Positions 34,029 through 41,907 of a stretch of DNA of 64,000 nt are shown piece by piece (the stretch's first letter is position 1; each line of letters begins with the position of its first letter). Source of the DNA: SZUA-309 sp965233675 (GTDB lineage: Bacteria > Pseudomonadota > Gammaproteobacteria > Pseudomonadales > Azotimanducaceae); NCBI GenBank assembly GCA_965233675.1, contig OZ247498.1:1550001-1614000 (forward strand). Direction: 5' to 3'. Below the pieces are notes generated by a model. The model was not told the origin of the DNA. It made no database searches and saw only the letters and a list, made by a program, of their open reading frames with translations. The position numbers and the translations under genes were made by a program.

Positions 34029-35399
34029 TCAGTGGGTGTTTATGCCGTAGTGCCGGGCCGTCGCATCCAGCGCAGCACGCACTCGATCCACCAGCAGATC
34101 CACCTCTTCGGCTTTCATGATCAATGGCGGTGCACTGATGATGGCATCGCCCACGGCGCGGACCATGAGGCCATTGCCCACCGCCGCATCGCGGCAGAAC
34201 TGCGCGCCCTCCGCATCCGGTGCGAGTCGGGTCCGGGACGGCTTGTCACGGACGAGTTCCAGGGCCGCCAGCGCACCCCGGGTGCGCACTTCCCCGACAA
34301 TCGGGTGATCGGCAAGGCTCCCCCAGCGCTGGGCAAGATGGGGTGCAAGTTCGCCCGCACTCTGCTCAATCACCCCCTGTTCCCGGTAAATCTCCAGGGT
34401 TGCAACACCGGCGGCAGCGCAAACCGGGTGACCGGAATAGGTGAACCCGTGGGCGAATTCTCCACCACCACTCAGCAGCACATCGGTCAGTCTGTCAGAC
34501 ACCGCCACGCCCCCGAGCGGTTGGTAGCCATTGGTCACCGCCTTGGCGAAAGTCATCAGATCGGGCTCGAAGCCGAAGGTTTCACATCCGAACCAGGCAC
34601 CCGTTCGGCCGAAACCGCAGATGACCTCATCGCTGATGATGAGCACATCCCGTTCACGGCAGATCTTTTCGATCTCCGGCCAGTAGCTGTCCGGCGGGAT
34701 CACCACCCCGCCAGCACCCTGAACCGGCTCGGCAATGAAGGCGGCGACTTTTTCAGCACCCAGCGCATCGATGCGGTCTGCCAGCGTCTGTGCGGCAGTC
34801 CGGCCGAACTCGTCCGGCGTCAGGCCAGGGTCCGCTTTGAACCAGTATGGCTCGTCCACATGCTCCACATAGGTGAGCCCGGTGAACTGCTTGTGCATCT
34901 CTTCCATACCGCCAAGGGAGGCCGCGGCAACCGTACTGCCGTGATAGGCATTTTTGCGGGAGATGATGATCTTCTTTTCCGGCTTGTCGAGCAGATCGAA
35001 GTAGCGGTGCACCAGGCGGATGTTGGTGTCGTTCGCTTCCGAGCCCGAGTTGGTAAAAAAGAAGTGATTGAACTGGGCCGGCGTGACCTCTCTCAACAAG
35101 CCGGCCAACTCAATGGCCGCCTCGTTGGTGCACTTGAAGAAACTGTTGTAGTACGGCAGCGCCTCCAGTTGCTCAGTGATCGCCGCGGTGATGCCGGGCT
35201 GGCTGTAACCCAGATTCGTGCACCAGAGCCCCGACATGCCATCCAGGATCTGGTTGCCCTCGCTGTCGTAGATGTAGATGTGCTCGCCCCGGGAGACGAT
35301 CCGGCCGCCCCTGGCGGCATGGTCCGTCAGATCCGTGAAGGGGTGCAGGTGGGTGGCCGCATCCAGCGCCTGCCATTCGCTCGTTGTTCTTTTCGCCAT
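34029..35399 (-). CDS. Class III aminotransferase, putrescine-pyruvate/omega-amino acid type (SpuC-like)
   Basis: A 456-residue PLP transaminase. N-terminal RGEHIYIYDSEGNQILDGMSGLWCTNLGY and FFTNSGSEANDTNIRLVHRY (PLP phosphate loop) are characteristic of the SpuC/omega-transaminase group. ISRKNAYHGSTVAAASLGGM, LIISDEVICGFGRTGAWFG and the Schiff-base region FAKAVTNGYQPLGGVAVSD complete the signature. These enzymes move amino groups from putrescine, cadaverine, beta-alanine or other omega-amino compounds to pyruvate. The location beside PuuA/PuuB-like genes supports polyamine catabolism. The ATG 35399 has no clear ribosome site. A small 8-base gap follows the amidohydrolase stop. Confidence 0.9.
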   Translation of the reverse strand: MAKRTTSEWQALDAATHLHPFTDLTDHAARGGRIVSRGEHIYIYDSEGNQILDGMSGLWCTNLGYSQPGITAAITEQLEALPYYNSFFKCTNEAAIELAGLLREVTPAQFNHFFFTNSGSEANDTNIRLVHRYFDLLDKPEKKIIISRKNAYHGSTVAAASLGGMEEMHKQFTGLTYVEHVDEPYWFKADPGLTPDEFGRTAAQTLADRIDALGAEKVAAFIAEPVQGAGGVVIPPDSYWPEIEKICRERDVLIISDEVICGFGRTGAWFGCETFGFEPDLMTFAKAVTNGYQPLGGVAVSDRLTDVLLSGGGEFAHGFTYSGHPVCAAAGVATLEIYREQGVIEQSAGELAPHLAQRWGSLADHPIVGEVRTRGALAALELVRDKPSRTRLAPDAEGAQFCRDAAVGNGLMVRAVGDAIISAPPLIMKAEEVDLLVDRVRAALDATARHYGINTH

Positions 35400-35407
35400 T
35401 TTTTCGG

Positions 35408-37417
35408 TTACATCCCGTCTGACATCTGTAATTTCAAATCCTGCCCCGATTGAGCGCGACGATAGGCGACGCGGCCATCGAACCAGGTTTCAACAACCTG
35501 CGTCTCACCAATGGCCATCGCATCGCCGGCTTCGGACAGCTCGACGATGTCCCGATCCAGAATGATGAAGTCGGCACGCTTGCCTGGCTCGAGAGATCCG
35601 GTCAGCGCCTCCTGATTGAGCAGTCTGGCGCCGTTGATCGTGTAGGCATCGATCGCATCCAGAATCTGCAGACCCTGGCTGGCATTCAAAGGGCCTTCGC
35701 CGAAATCTCTGAAAACTGCCGCCATGATATTCACAAAGGGGCGCGGGTCGTCCGTATCCACCGGCGCGTCCGAACCGGCTGCGGGTATGCCGCCTGCCGC
35801 AAGCACATCCGCCGCCGGATAGGCCTGCCTGTAGTAGTAATGGTCAGCGTAGAGTTCATCCAGGCCGGCAAGTCTTTCCACGAATGGAATCACCGTGAGA
35901 TCGTATTCATAGGCACGAACGGCCCAGGCATAGGTGAATGCCAGTGGAATTTTCAGTGCCCCGAGACGGGCCACGTCCGCTTCCGAGACGAGTTGCAGAT
36001 GCGCCATGCTGTGCGGGTTGGTGACGACATCCGGGGCCGTCACCGCTTCCACCGCATCTATTGCCGTTCGTACAGCCCGGTCGCCGATGGCATGCATATG
36101 TACGGCGAAACCCGCGGCATCGGCGGCAGCAACGAAGTCACGGGTGATCGACGGGGGAAAGCTGAGCACCCCGTTGCCGGCTTCAGCCCCCTGCTCGTAG
36201 CCAAGCAGGCTGACCTCGCCCGCTTCGGCATCGACATGAAAACGCGGTCGATGGTAATCGTTCAGTTGCGCTGCATTAGGCAGCGTGATGGGATCGGCCA
36301 GGATGTCTCCCTCGAGAACGCCATCCACGAAGTACTTCAACCGGTTCGCATCCACCTCCGGCACGTTTGCATACTGATTACGGATACGTGCGGCCTCCGC
36401 CAGCAAGCTTGCCATATCCAGTGCTCCGGACCCGTCCATATAGTCTTCCGGTGCATGCAGCTGAGCCAGGTGGATGCGCAGGTTCACGGGTCCGGCATCG
36501 ATCAGGGCTGCATATAGCGGCTCCGTGGCCTCGGTGTAGGCCGCATCCAGAATCGAGGTGATTCCCAGCGCATTCAGGCGGGCGGGTATCTGGCCGACAT
36601 GGGGGATGAGGGCTGGCACGTCGCCACCGATGATCCAGGGGGCACCCAGCACCTTGTAGACACCCTCATTCACTGCGCCATTGGGCTCTCCCGACTGATC
36701 GACGCCCACAAAGGGCACCAGATCGCGGAAGTCGCTCTTCAGCGTTGCGGCGCTGAGACCCACCTGCTCACCGCTTCGATTGATCGCTCGGGACAGACCC
36801 TGACTGTTGGTCGCATAGTGATGGCCGTCGTTACCCATCAGGAATACCGGGTGTTCAGTCGAGGCCAGATCGAGGGCCTGACGCAGCGTCCGGATATCAC
36901 CGCTCGGCCGGTTGTTTTCTGAAAAATTCCATTGCGCCACGGCCAGCCAGCTGCCCGGCGTGACGTCGAGCCTGTCCAGGCACGCGGTGACGAACCCTGC
37001 AAGTTCCGCGAGATCCATGGCCTGACTGTCCAGATTGCAGTTGTCGTAGCGGATGAGGCCAGCGGGATGAATGTGTGCGTCATGCAGGCCGGGCAGCACC
37101 AATCGCCCATCCAGCTGGTGAATCTGCGTCGTCTCATCCGCAAATCGCCGCATATCCGACGAACTGCCCACCGCCAGGATTTCTCTGCCGCGAACGGCCA
37201 TCGCCTCGGCGAATGACTGCCCTCGATCTGCCAGGTAGAACCGACCGTCGAGGAAAACGTGGTCGGCTGTCACCTGCGCCTGGTCTGAATTCTCTGTGCC
37301 CTGAGGCGCCTCAGGCGCGCAGGCGCTGATGAGCAGAATGCCCAGACCTGAGAGCAGGCCTGAAAACAGACCGGTGATCAGACGGGCTGCTGCCCGATCT
37401 GCGAGACGACGCGTCAT
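35408..37417 (-). CDS. Amidohydrolase family lipoprotein (YtcJ-like)
   Basis: A 669-residue metal-dependent hydrolase. ATG 37417 is chosen because AGGAGGG lies seven bases upstream; a possible ATG at 37474 would sit inside a regulatory repeat. The signal FSGLLSGLGILLISACAP ends in a lipobox (ISAC), so the enzyme is a membrane-anchored periplasmic protein. The catalytic barrel shows VLPGLHDAHIHPAG (HxH metal pair) near residue 90, AVHMHAIGDRAVRTAIDAVE near 440, and GSDAPVDTDDPRPFVNIMAA. This pattern is that of the YtcJ/NfdA-like amidohydrolase_3 group, which hydrolyses formyl or cyclic amides. The gene precedes the SpuC-like transaminase on the same strand and is probably controlled by the GntR regulator transcribed upstream. 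Confidence 0.88.
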   Translation of the reverse strand: MTRRLADRAAARLITGLFSGLLSGLGILLISACAPEAPQGTENSDQAQVTADHVFLDGRFYLADRGQSFAEAMAVRGREILAVGSSSDMRRFADETTQIHQLDGRLVLPGLHDAHIHPAGLIRYDNCNLDSQAMDLAELAGFVTACLDRLDVTPGSWLAVAQWNFSENNRPSGDIRTLRQALDLASTEHPVFLMGNDGHHYATNSQGLSRAINRSGEQVGLSAATLKSDFRDLVPFVGVDQSGEPNGAVNEGVYKVLGAPWIIGGDVPALIPHVGQIPARLNALGITSILDAAYTEATEPLYAALIDAGPVNLRIHLAQLHAPEDYMDGSGALDMASLLAEAARIRNQYANVPEVDANRLKYFVDGVLEGDILADPITLPNAAQLNDYHRPRFHVDAEAGEVSLLGYEQGAEAGNGVLSFPPSITRDFVAAADAAGFAVHMHAIGDRAVRTAIDAVEAVTAPDVVTNPHSMAHLQLVSEADVARLGALKIPLAFTYAWAVRAYEYDLTVIPFVERLAGLDELYADHYYYRQAYPAADVLAAGGIPAAGSDAPVDTDDPRPFVNIMAAVFRDFGEGPLNASQGLQILDAIDAYTINGARLLNQEALTGSLEPGKRADFIILDRDIVELSEAGDAMAIGETQVVETWFDGRVAYRRAQSGQDLKLQMSDGM

Positions 37418-37453
37418 GCCAACCCTCCTGAGCCGCCGCCGGTATGGCGACGC

Positions 37454-37479
37454 GAGATCATAAAATGAGATCACAAAAT
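37454..37479 (-). promoter_or_regulatory. Tandem 13-bp repeats, probable GntR operator of the amidohydrolase gene
   Basis: GAGATCATAAAAT (37454-37466) and GAGATCACAAAAT (37467-37479) are adjacent direct repeats differing at one base. On the minus strand they read ATTTTGTGATCTC and ATTTTATGATCTC; the TTTGTGATC half matches one arm of the palindrome upstream of the gntR gene. They lie 37-62 bases before the amidohydrolase start, a good position for repression. Confidence 0.6.
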
Positions 37480-37507
37480 TCCTGAACCCGCAAGCAAACG
37501 AACGCGC

Positions 37508-38212
37508 CTAAGGCCGTGATCCCGGCAGAACGCCAGCCCGAACCAGTTCCGCGCCATCGAGAATGTCCTGGCGTATGGCTTCGCGCAGACGCCTTTCGTC
37601 CCCTTCGGCAATGGCCTGGAGGGCCACCTCATGTTGATCGTCCAATTGCGCGGTGCCGTAGCGGCCGGCGATCTGACGCATGAAGGGTCCGATCTGCAAC
37701 CACAGAGATTCCACGAGTCCGTACAGCGTTGGCAGCCTCGCGTGCTGGTAGATAAACGAGTGGAATCCCCAGTTGGTGCGGCCGTAGGCACCCGCATCCC
37801 CCGTGGCGATGGCCTGGTTCAGCGCATCATCCCAGGCACGCGCCTCAGCCAGATCGCGATCGCTCATATGCGGCAGCGCGCATGCCGCCAGTTCCGGCTC
37901 CAGGAGCGTGCGGCCAAGGATGATCTCGTCCACACGCTCGGGGGACATGCTGGCCACGCTGATCCGACGGGTATCGGTAACGACCAGTGCCCCCTGGGCC
38001 ACCAGTCGTTTGACCGCTTCCCGAACCGGCATCGGACTCACATCCAGCGCCCGGGCCAGCCCCCGGACCGTGAGTGTCCGCCCGGGCTCCAGCTGGCCGG
38101 TGATCAGATCGTTGAACAGACGACGATAGATCTCCTCATAGACGACGACCCTGGGCGTGCCGGCGTCCGCGCCGGGCGTCGCCCTCTCGGTGACTGCTTC
38201 AATGTCCGCCAT
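37508..38212 (-). CDS. GntR-family regulator with FCD domain
   Basis: A 234-residue transcription factor. The winged helix-turn-helix occupies residues 30-95 (YRRLFNDLITGQLEPGRTLTVRGLARALDVSPMPVREAVKRLVAQG) and the helical FCD effector domain follows (RVDEIILGRTLLEPELAACA, FHSFIYQHARLPTLYGLVESLW, HEVALQAIAEGDERRLREAI). FCD regulators usually sense carboxylates or catabolic intermediates through a metal-binding pocket. ATG 38212 follows GAGGGA. An 18-base perfect palindrome lies 41 bases upstream of the start, and matching half-sites precede the amidohydrolase gene, so I infer autoregulation and control of the amidohydrolase and perhaps the transaminase. Confidence 0.9.
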   Translation of the reverse strand: MADIEAVTERATPGADAGTPRVVVYEEIYRRLFNDLITGQLEPGRTLTVRGLARALDVSPMPVREAVKRLVAQGALVVTDTRRISVASMSPERVDEIILGRTLLEPELAACALPHMSDRDLAEARAWDDALNQAIATGDAGAYGRTNWGFHSFIYQHARLPTLYGLVESLWLQIGPFMRQIAGRYGTAQLDDQHEVALQAIAEGDERRLREAIRQDILDGAELVRAGVLPGSRP

Positions 38213-38252
38213 GTTCGGTCCCTCAGGTGGATATCCGGCACCATACCGCAAA

Positions 38253-38270
38253 TATTTGTGATCACAAATA
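38253..38270. promoter_or_regulatory. Perfect 18-bp palindrome upstream of the gntR gene
   Basis: TATTTGTGATCACAAATA is exactly self-complementary. It lies 41 bases ahead of the gntR start and 73 bases ahead of the divergent yceI-like gene. Its half-site TTTGTGATC recurs in the tandem repeats before the amidohydrolase gene, so it is most likely the operator of the regulator encoded beside it. Confidence 0.75.
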
Positions 38271-38342
38271 CGATCCACCGGTAACACAGTGGATGCCGCA
38301 CCAGACAACGGATAAGCTCTGCCCGCGCATGAGGAGACCACG

Positions 38343-38921
38343 ATGATGAGCCGATTACTCGCTGCTGTATTTCTGATCCTGGCCCTGCCGGCACAGGCCG
38401 ACTGGGTGCTGGACAACGCCGGTTCACAGCTGGCCTTTGTCAGCACCAAAGCAATGGATGTTGCTGAAGTTCATACCTTCTCCGAGCTTTCCGGCTCGGT
38501 GGGCAGTGACGGTCATGCCAGGATCGTCGTACAACTGGCCAGCGTGGACACCCTGATCCCCGTCCGGGATGAACGCATGCGGGAAATGCTCTTTCAGACC
38601 GATCTCTTTCCCACCGCCACGGTGGACGCCCGTCTCGATATCGCCCGGCTTCAGCAACTCGCCGTCACCACCAGCCAGGTGCTGACCACGGAAATCGTGC
38701 TCAATCTCGGTGAATCCAGACTGCCTCTGACCGCGGAACTGCTGATCAGTCGAATCGCCGCAGACCGGGTGCTGGTCGCGACGCTGAAGCCACTGGTGGT
38801 GAATGCAGGCGCGGTCGGACTGGCGGAAGGCGTTGAAGCGCTGCGTGAAGTCGCCGGCCTGCCCAGCATCAGCAAGGCAGTCCCCGTGACTTTCGTCCTG
38901 CAGTTCGTCGCGAACCCCTAA
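38343..38921 (+). CDS. YceI-family periplasmic protein
   Basis: A 192-residue exported protein with a signal peptide (MMSRLLAAVFLILALPAQADW). The lipocalin-like barrel begins WVLDNAGSQLAFVSTKAMDVAEVHTFSELSG, the YceI hallmark, and continues with VRDERMREMLFQTDLFPTATVDA and an LTAELLISRIAADRVLVATLKP strand pair. YceI proteins bind isoprenoid chains or small hydrophobic compounds in the periplasm. GAGGAGA precedes the two adjacent ATGs at 38343 and 38346. It is divergent from the gntR gene with the palindrome between them. Confidence 0.9.
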   Translation: MMSRLLAAVFLILALPAQADWVLDNAGSQLAFVSTKAMDVAEVHTFSELSGSVGSDGHARIVVQLASVDTLIPVRDERMREMLFQTDLFPTATVDARLDIARLQQLAVTTSQVLTTEIVLNLGESRLPLTAELLISRIAADRVLVATLKPLVVNAGAVGLAEGVEALREVAGLPSISKAVPVTFVLQFVANP

Positions 38922-38950
38922 CAGCGGCGCCGTGCGGACAGAGTCGCGCG

Positions 38951-40336
38951 TCAGAGCGTAATGACCTGACCGGCAGCCGCAACGGCCGCATCCGCACCGG
39001 CCTCCGCCAGTTTCCCTTTCAGCACCTCAGCCGCATCCGGGTCTCCGTGCACCAGATGCACCGGCGGATGCCCGGCCATGCCTTTGTACCAGCGCAGCAG
39101 ATCCGCCTGATCGCCATGGGCCGACATACCGCCGATGGTATGGGTCTGCGCCCGGACCCGGTACGTTTCCTTGTAGATTCGAACCGTTTGAGCGCCATCG
39201 ATAATCCGACGGCCCAGGGTACCCGGCGGCTGATAACCCGTGAACAGAATGTGCGTTTCCCGGCGCTCGATGTTGTGCCGGAAATGATGGAGGATCCGCC
39301 CCCCGTTGCACATGCCGCTGCCGGCGATGACGATGGCGCCGCTCCGCAGGCGATTGATCACCCGGGACTCATCCGCTGAACGGGTAAAATGCAGGTTCGG
39401 CAGCTTCGGCATCACCACCTCTTCCCGGAAAATGCGCCTCGCTTCCGCATCGAACAGGTTGTCGAATTCCCAGTAGATCTCACTCGCCTCGATGCCCAGA
39501 GGGCTGTCCAGGAAGATGTGCCAGCGGCCGATCCCCCAGGCCTCGTAGTGCTTGCCGAGTTGATAGAGCACTTCCTGACTGCGGCCGACGGCAAAGGCCG
39601 GAATGAGCACGTTACCGCCCTCCTCCCAGGCATCCAGAAACAGCTGGCCCATTTCCTCGAGGCTCGCCTCCCGGTCCCGATGATTGCGGTCGCCGTAGGT
39701 GGATTCCATGATCACCTGATCCGCGTTCCGGGGCGTCTGCGGGTCCCGCAGGATGGGCGAGTCGTACTGGCCCAGATCCCCGCTGAAGACCAGCGTGCGC
39801 TGTCTGCCCCCTTCTTCCAGGGTCAACTCCACGACCCCTGAGCCCATGATATGGCCGGCGTCGTGGAAGCGAACGCCGATACCCGGGACAACCTCGTGGC
39901 GTTCGTCATAACCATGACCCTGCACCTGGGTCAGTGTCTGATCCACATCATCCTGGTTGTACAGTGGTTCGAGCAGCGGTTCGTTTCTTTCCCTTCGACG
40001 GCGGTTCTGGCGCCTGACCCGGCTCTCTTCGAGTCCGGCGCAATCCGCCAGCAGAATGCCGATGAGGGCCATCGTGGCGTTCTGGGTGTGAATGGCGCCT
40101 TTGAAGCCCCGTTTCACCAGCAGAGGCAGACGACCGGAGTGATCGATGTGCGCATGGCTCAACACCACCGCGTCGATGGTGGCCGCATCGAAGGGAAAGG
40201 GATCGGCGTTCTTTGCTTCTTCCCGGTCACCGCCCTGGATCATGCCGCAATCCAGTAGCACGGTTCGTCCGCCAACCCTCAGGATGTGGCAGGACCCTGT
40301 CACATGGCCGGCGGCACCGTAGAATTCCAGCTCCAT
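38951..40336 (-). CDS. Beta-CASP metallo-beta-lactamase-fold ribonuclease-like protein
   Basis: A 461-residue MBL-fold hydrolase with the beta-CASP insertion, a family acting on RNA (or DNA) phosphodiester bonds. The metal-binding motif 2 is VLSHAHIDHSGRLPLL near residue 57, followed by HDAGHIMGSGVVEL (motif 3) and FSGDLGQYDSPIL (motif 4). The beta-CASP part carries VIMESTYGDRNH, VLIPAFAVGRSQEVLY, IVIAGSGMCNGGRI and GTLGRRIIDG, and the C-terminal RAQTHTIGGMSAHGDQADLL gives the last His. Bacterial members are often annotated as exonucleases of the Ysh1/CPSF-like group. GGAGGCGGGT precedes the ATG at 40336. It is followed on the same strand by no coupled gene. Confidence 0.92.
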   Translation of the reverse strand: MELEFYGAAGHVTGSCHILRVGGRTVLLDCGMIQGGDREEAKNADPFPFDAATIDAVVLSHAHIDHSGRLPLLVKRGFKGAIHTQNATMALIGILLADCAGLEESRVRRQNRRRRERNEPLLEPLYNQDDVDQTLTQVQGHGYDERHEVVPGIGVRFHDAGHIMGSGVVELTLEEGGRQRTLVFSGDLGQYDSPILRDPQTPRNADQVIMESTYGDRNHRDREASLEEMGQLFLDAWEEGGNVLIPAFAVGRSQEVLYQLGKHYEAWGIGRWHIFLDSPLGIEASEIYWEFDNLFDAEARRIFREEVVMPKLPNLHFTRSADESRVINRLRSGAIVIAGSGMCNGGRILHHFRHNIERRETHILFTGYQPPGTLGRRIIDGAQTVRIYKETYRVRAQTHTIGGMSAHGDQADLLRWYKGMAGHPPVHLVHGDPDAAEVLKGKLAEAGADAAVAAAGQVITL

Positions 40337-40354
40337 ACCCGCCTCCGCTGCCGG

Positions 40355-41845
40355 TCAGCCGGACCGGACTGCCTGATAATCCCGGTACGCCCGTTCCAAC
40401 CGCTTGGCCTGTTTCTTCGACACCCCAAGCACGCCCAATGCCTCCCGGATCCGGATTCGGGTGATGTCCGGCCCGAGGAACATCATCGAATCGAACAACG
40501 GTAATGAGACCGTCCGTCCGGAAATGGCGATGAACAGCGGAAACAGGAAATCCCGGATTTTCAGATCCAGATGGCCGGCCAGATCCTGGCAGGTCTGGAA
40601 CAGCGTATCCCGCTCCCACGCCCGCAGCGCATCGAGTTCCCGACTGACGTGATCCAGGATAAGCACCTGGGTTTCCCGGTCTGCCCTGCCGGCGTCGAAG
40701 TGTTCAGCGGTAAGCGGTGGCCGATCCCCCAGCAGGTAATCCACCTGACCGATCAGATCGGAGAATTTCTCTGTCCGTTCCTGGAGCAGCGGCACGAGCC
40801 GGGCCAGGTTCTCCCGGTTCAGCGCCCAGTCCTGAATCTGGTCCATGAACGCATCCGCCGACAGGTCGCGCAGATACTGTCCGTTCAACCAGGACAGTTT
40901 GTCCATGTCGAAAACCGGGCCGCCAAGGTGAATCCGGTTCAGTTCGAAATCGTCGGCCATCTCCTTCGCAGAGAAGATCTCCCGCTCATCCGGCATGGAC
41001 CAGCCCATCATCCCCAGATAGTTGGTGAGCGCCTCCGGCAGGATGCCGATCTTCCGGTAGTAGTTGACGCTGGTCGGGTGCTTGCGCTTCGACAGCTTGC
41101 TCTTGTCCGGATTGCGCAGCAGCGGCAGGTGACAGAGCACGGGCGGTTCCCAGCCGAAGTACTGGTAAAGCAGAAGGTGCTTGGGCACCGAGTTGATCCA
41201 TTCCTCGCCCCGGAGGATATGGGTGATGTTCATCAGGTGGTCATCCACGACTACCGCCAGGTGGTAGGTCGGAAAGCCATCGGCTTTCACCAGCACCTGC
41301 ATGTCCACCTGGGCATAGGGAATCTCTATCTCGCCACGCAGCGCATCCTCGAACGTGCACACGCCCTCATCAGGAATCCGCATTCGGATCACGTGCGCTT
41401 CACCCGCTCCGAGCCGGGCGTGGACGTCTTCGGGGCTGAGACCCAGACAGTGGCCGTCGTAGCGCGGATTCTCGCCTGCGGCCCGCTGCGCGGCACGCAT
41501 CTCATCCAGCCGTTCGGCCGTGCAGAAGCAGTGAAAGGCATGGCCGTTTTCCAGGAGCGTCTGGGCATGCTCCTGATAGAGGTGTTTTCTGGCGCTCTGC
41601 CGGTAGGGACCGTGGGGACCGCCCACGTCCGGACCCTCGTCCCAGTCGATGGACAGCCACTTCAGCGAGTCCAGAATCATCTGCTCGGATTCCGGCGTGC
41701 TGCGGGCCACGTCCGTATCCTCGATCCGGAGAATGAACTCGCCGCCCTGACTGCGGGCAAAGACCCAGTTGAACAGGGCCATATAGGCGGTGCCGACGTG
41801 CGGGTCACCGGTGGGAGAAGGTGCAATTCGGGTACGGATGGTCAT
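40355..41845 (-). CDS. gltX: Glutamate--tRNA ligase
   Basis: A 496-residue class I aminoacyl-tRNA synthetase that charges tRNA-Glu. The HIGH-type motif is PSPTGDPHVGTAYMAL near residue 10, the ATP motif is KSKLSKRKHP (KMSKS variant KLSKR) near residue 250, and a CFC...C region (HCFCTAERLDEMRAAQ) near residue 110 matches the zinc-binding part of bacterial GltX. Length fits the family, so the start at ATG 41845 is right. A perfect TATAAT box lies only nine bases ahead of the start codon and no ribosome site is present, so the message may be nearly leaderless. It lies 62 bases downstream of the DUF3570 gene stop, on the same strand. Confidence 0.96.
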   Translation of the reverse strand: MTIRTRIAPSPTGDPHVGTAYMALFNWVFARSQGGEFILRIEDTDVARSTPESEQMILDSLKWLSIDWDEGPDVGGPHGPYRQSARKHLYQEHAQTLLENGHAFHCFCTAERLDEMRAAQRAAGENPRYDGHCLGLSPEDVHARLGAGEAHVIRMRIPDEGVCTFEDALRGEIEIPYAQVDMQVLVKADGFPTYHLAVVVDDHLMNITHILRGEEWINSVPKHLLLYQYFGWEPPVLCHLPLLRNPDKSKLSKRKHPTSVNYYRKIGILPEALTNYLGMMGWSMPDEREIFSAKEMADDFELNRIHLGGPVFDMDKLSWLNGQYLRDLSADAFMDQIQDWALNRENLARLVPLLQERTEKFSDLIGQVDYLLGDRPPLTAEHFDAGRADRETQVLILDHVSRELDALRAWERDTLFQTCQDLAGHLDLKIRDFLFPLFIAISGRTVSLPLFDSMMFLGPDITRIRIREALGVLGVSKKQAKRLERAYRDYQAVRSG

Positions 41846-41853
41846 GGGCGCGC

Positions 41854-41859
41854 ATTATA
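41854..41859 (-). promoter_or_regulatory. Consensus -10 box immediately upstream of gltX
   Basis: The minus strand reads TATAAT, with the A of the ATG nine bases after its last T. A transcript begun about seven bases past the box would start one or two bases from the start codon. No -35 match of note is found at 16-18 bases, so an activator or extended contacts would be needed. Confidence 0.5.
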
Positions 41860-41907
41860 CGGGCTGACCACCCCGCAAACACGCCCGGTCTGCCCCTTAG
41901 CTGCCCC

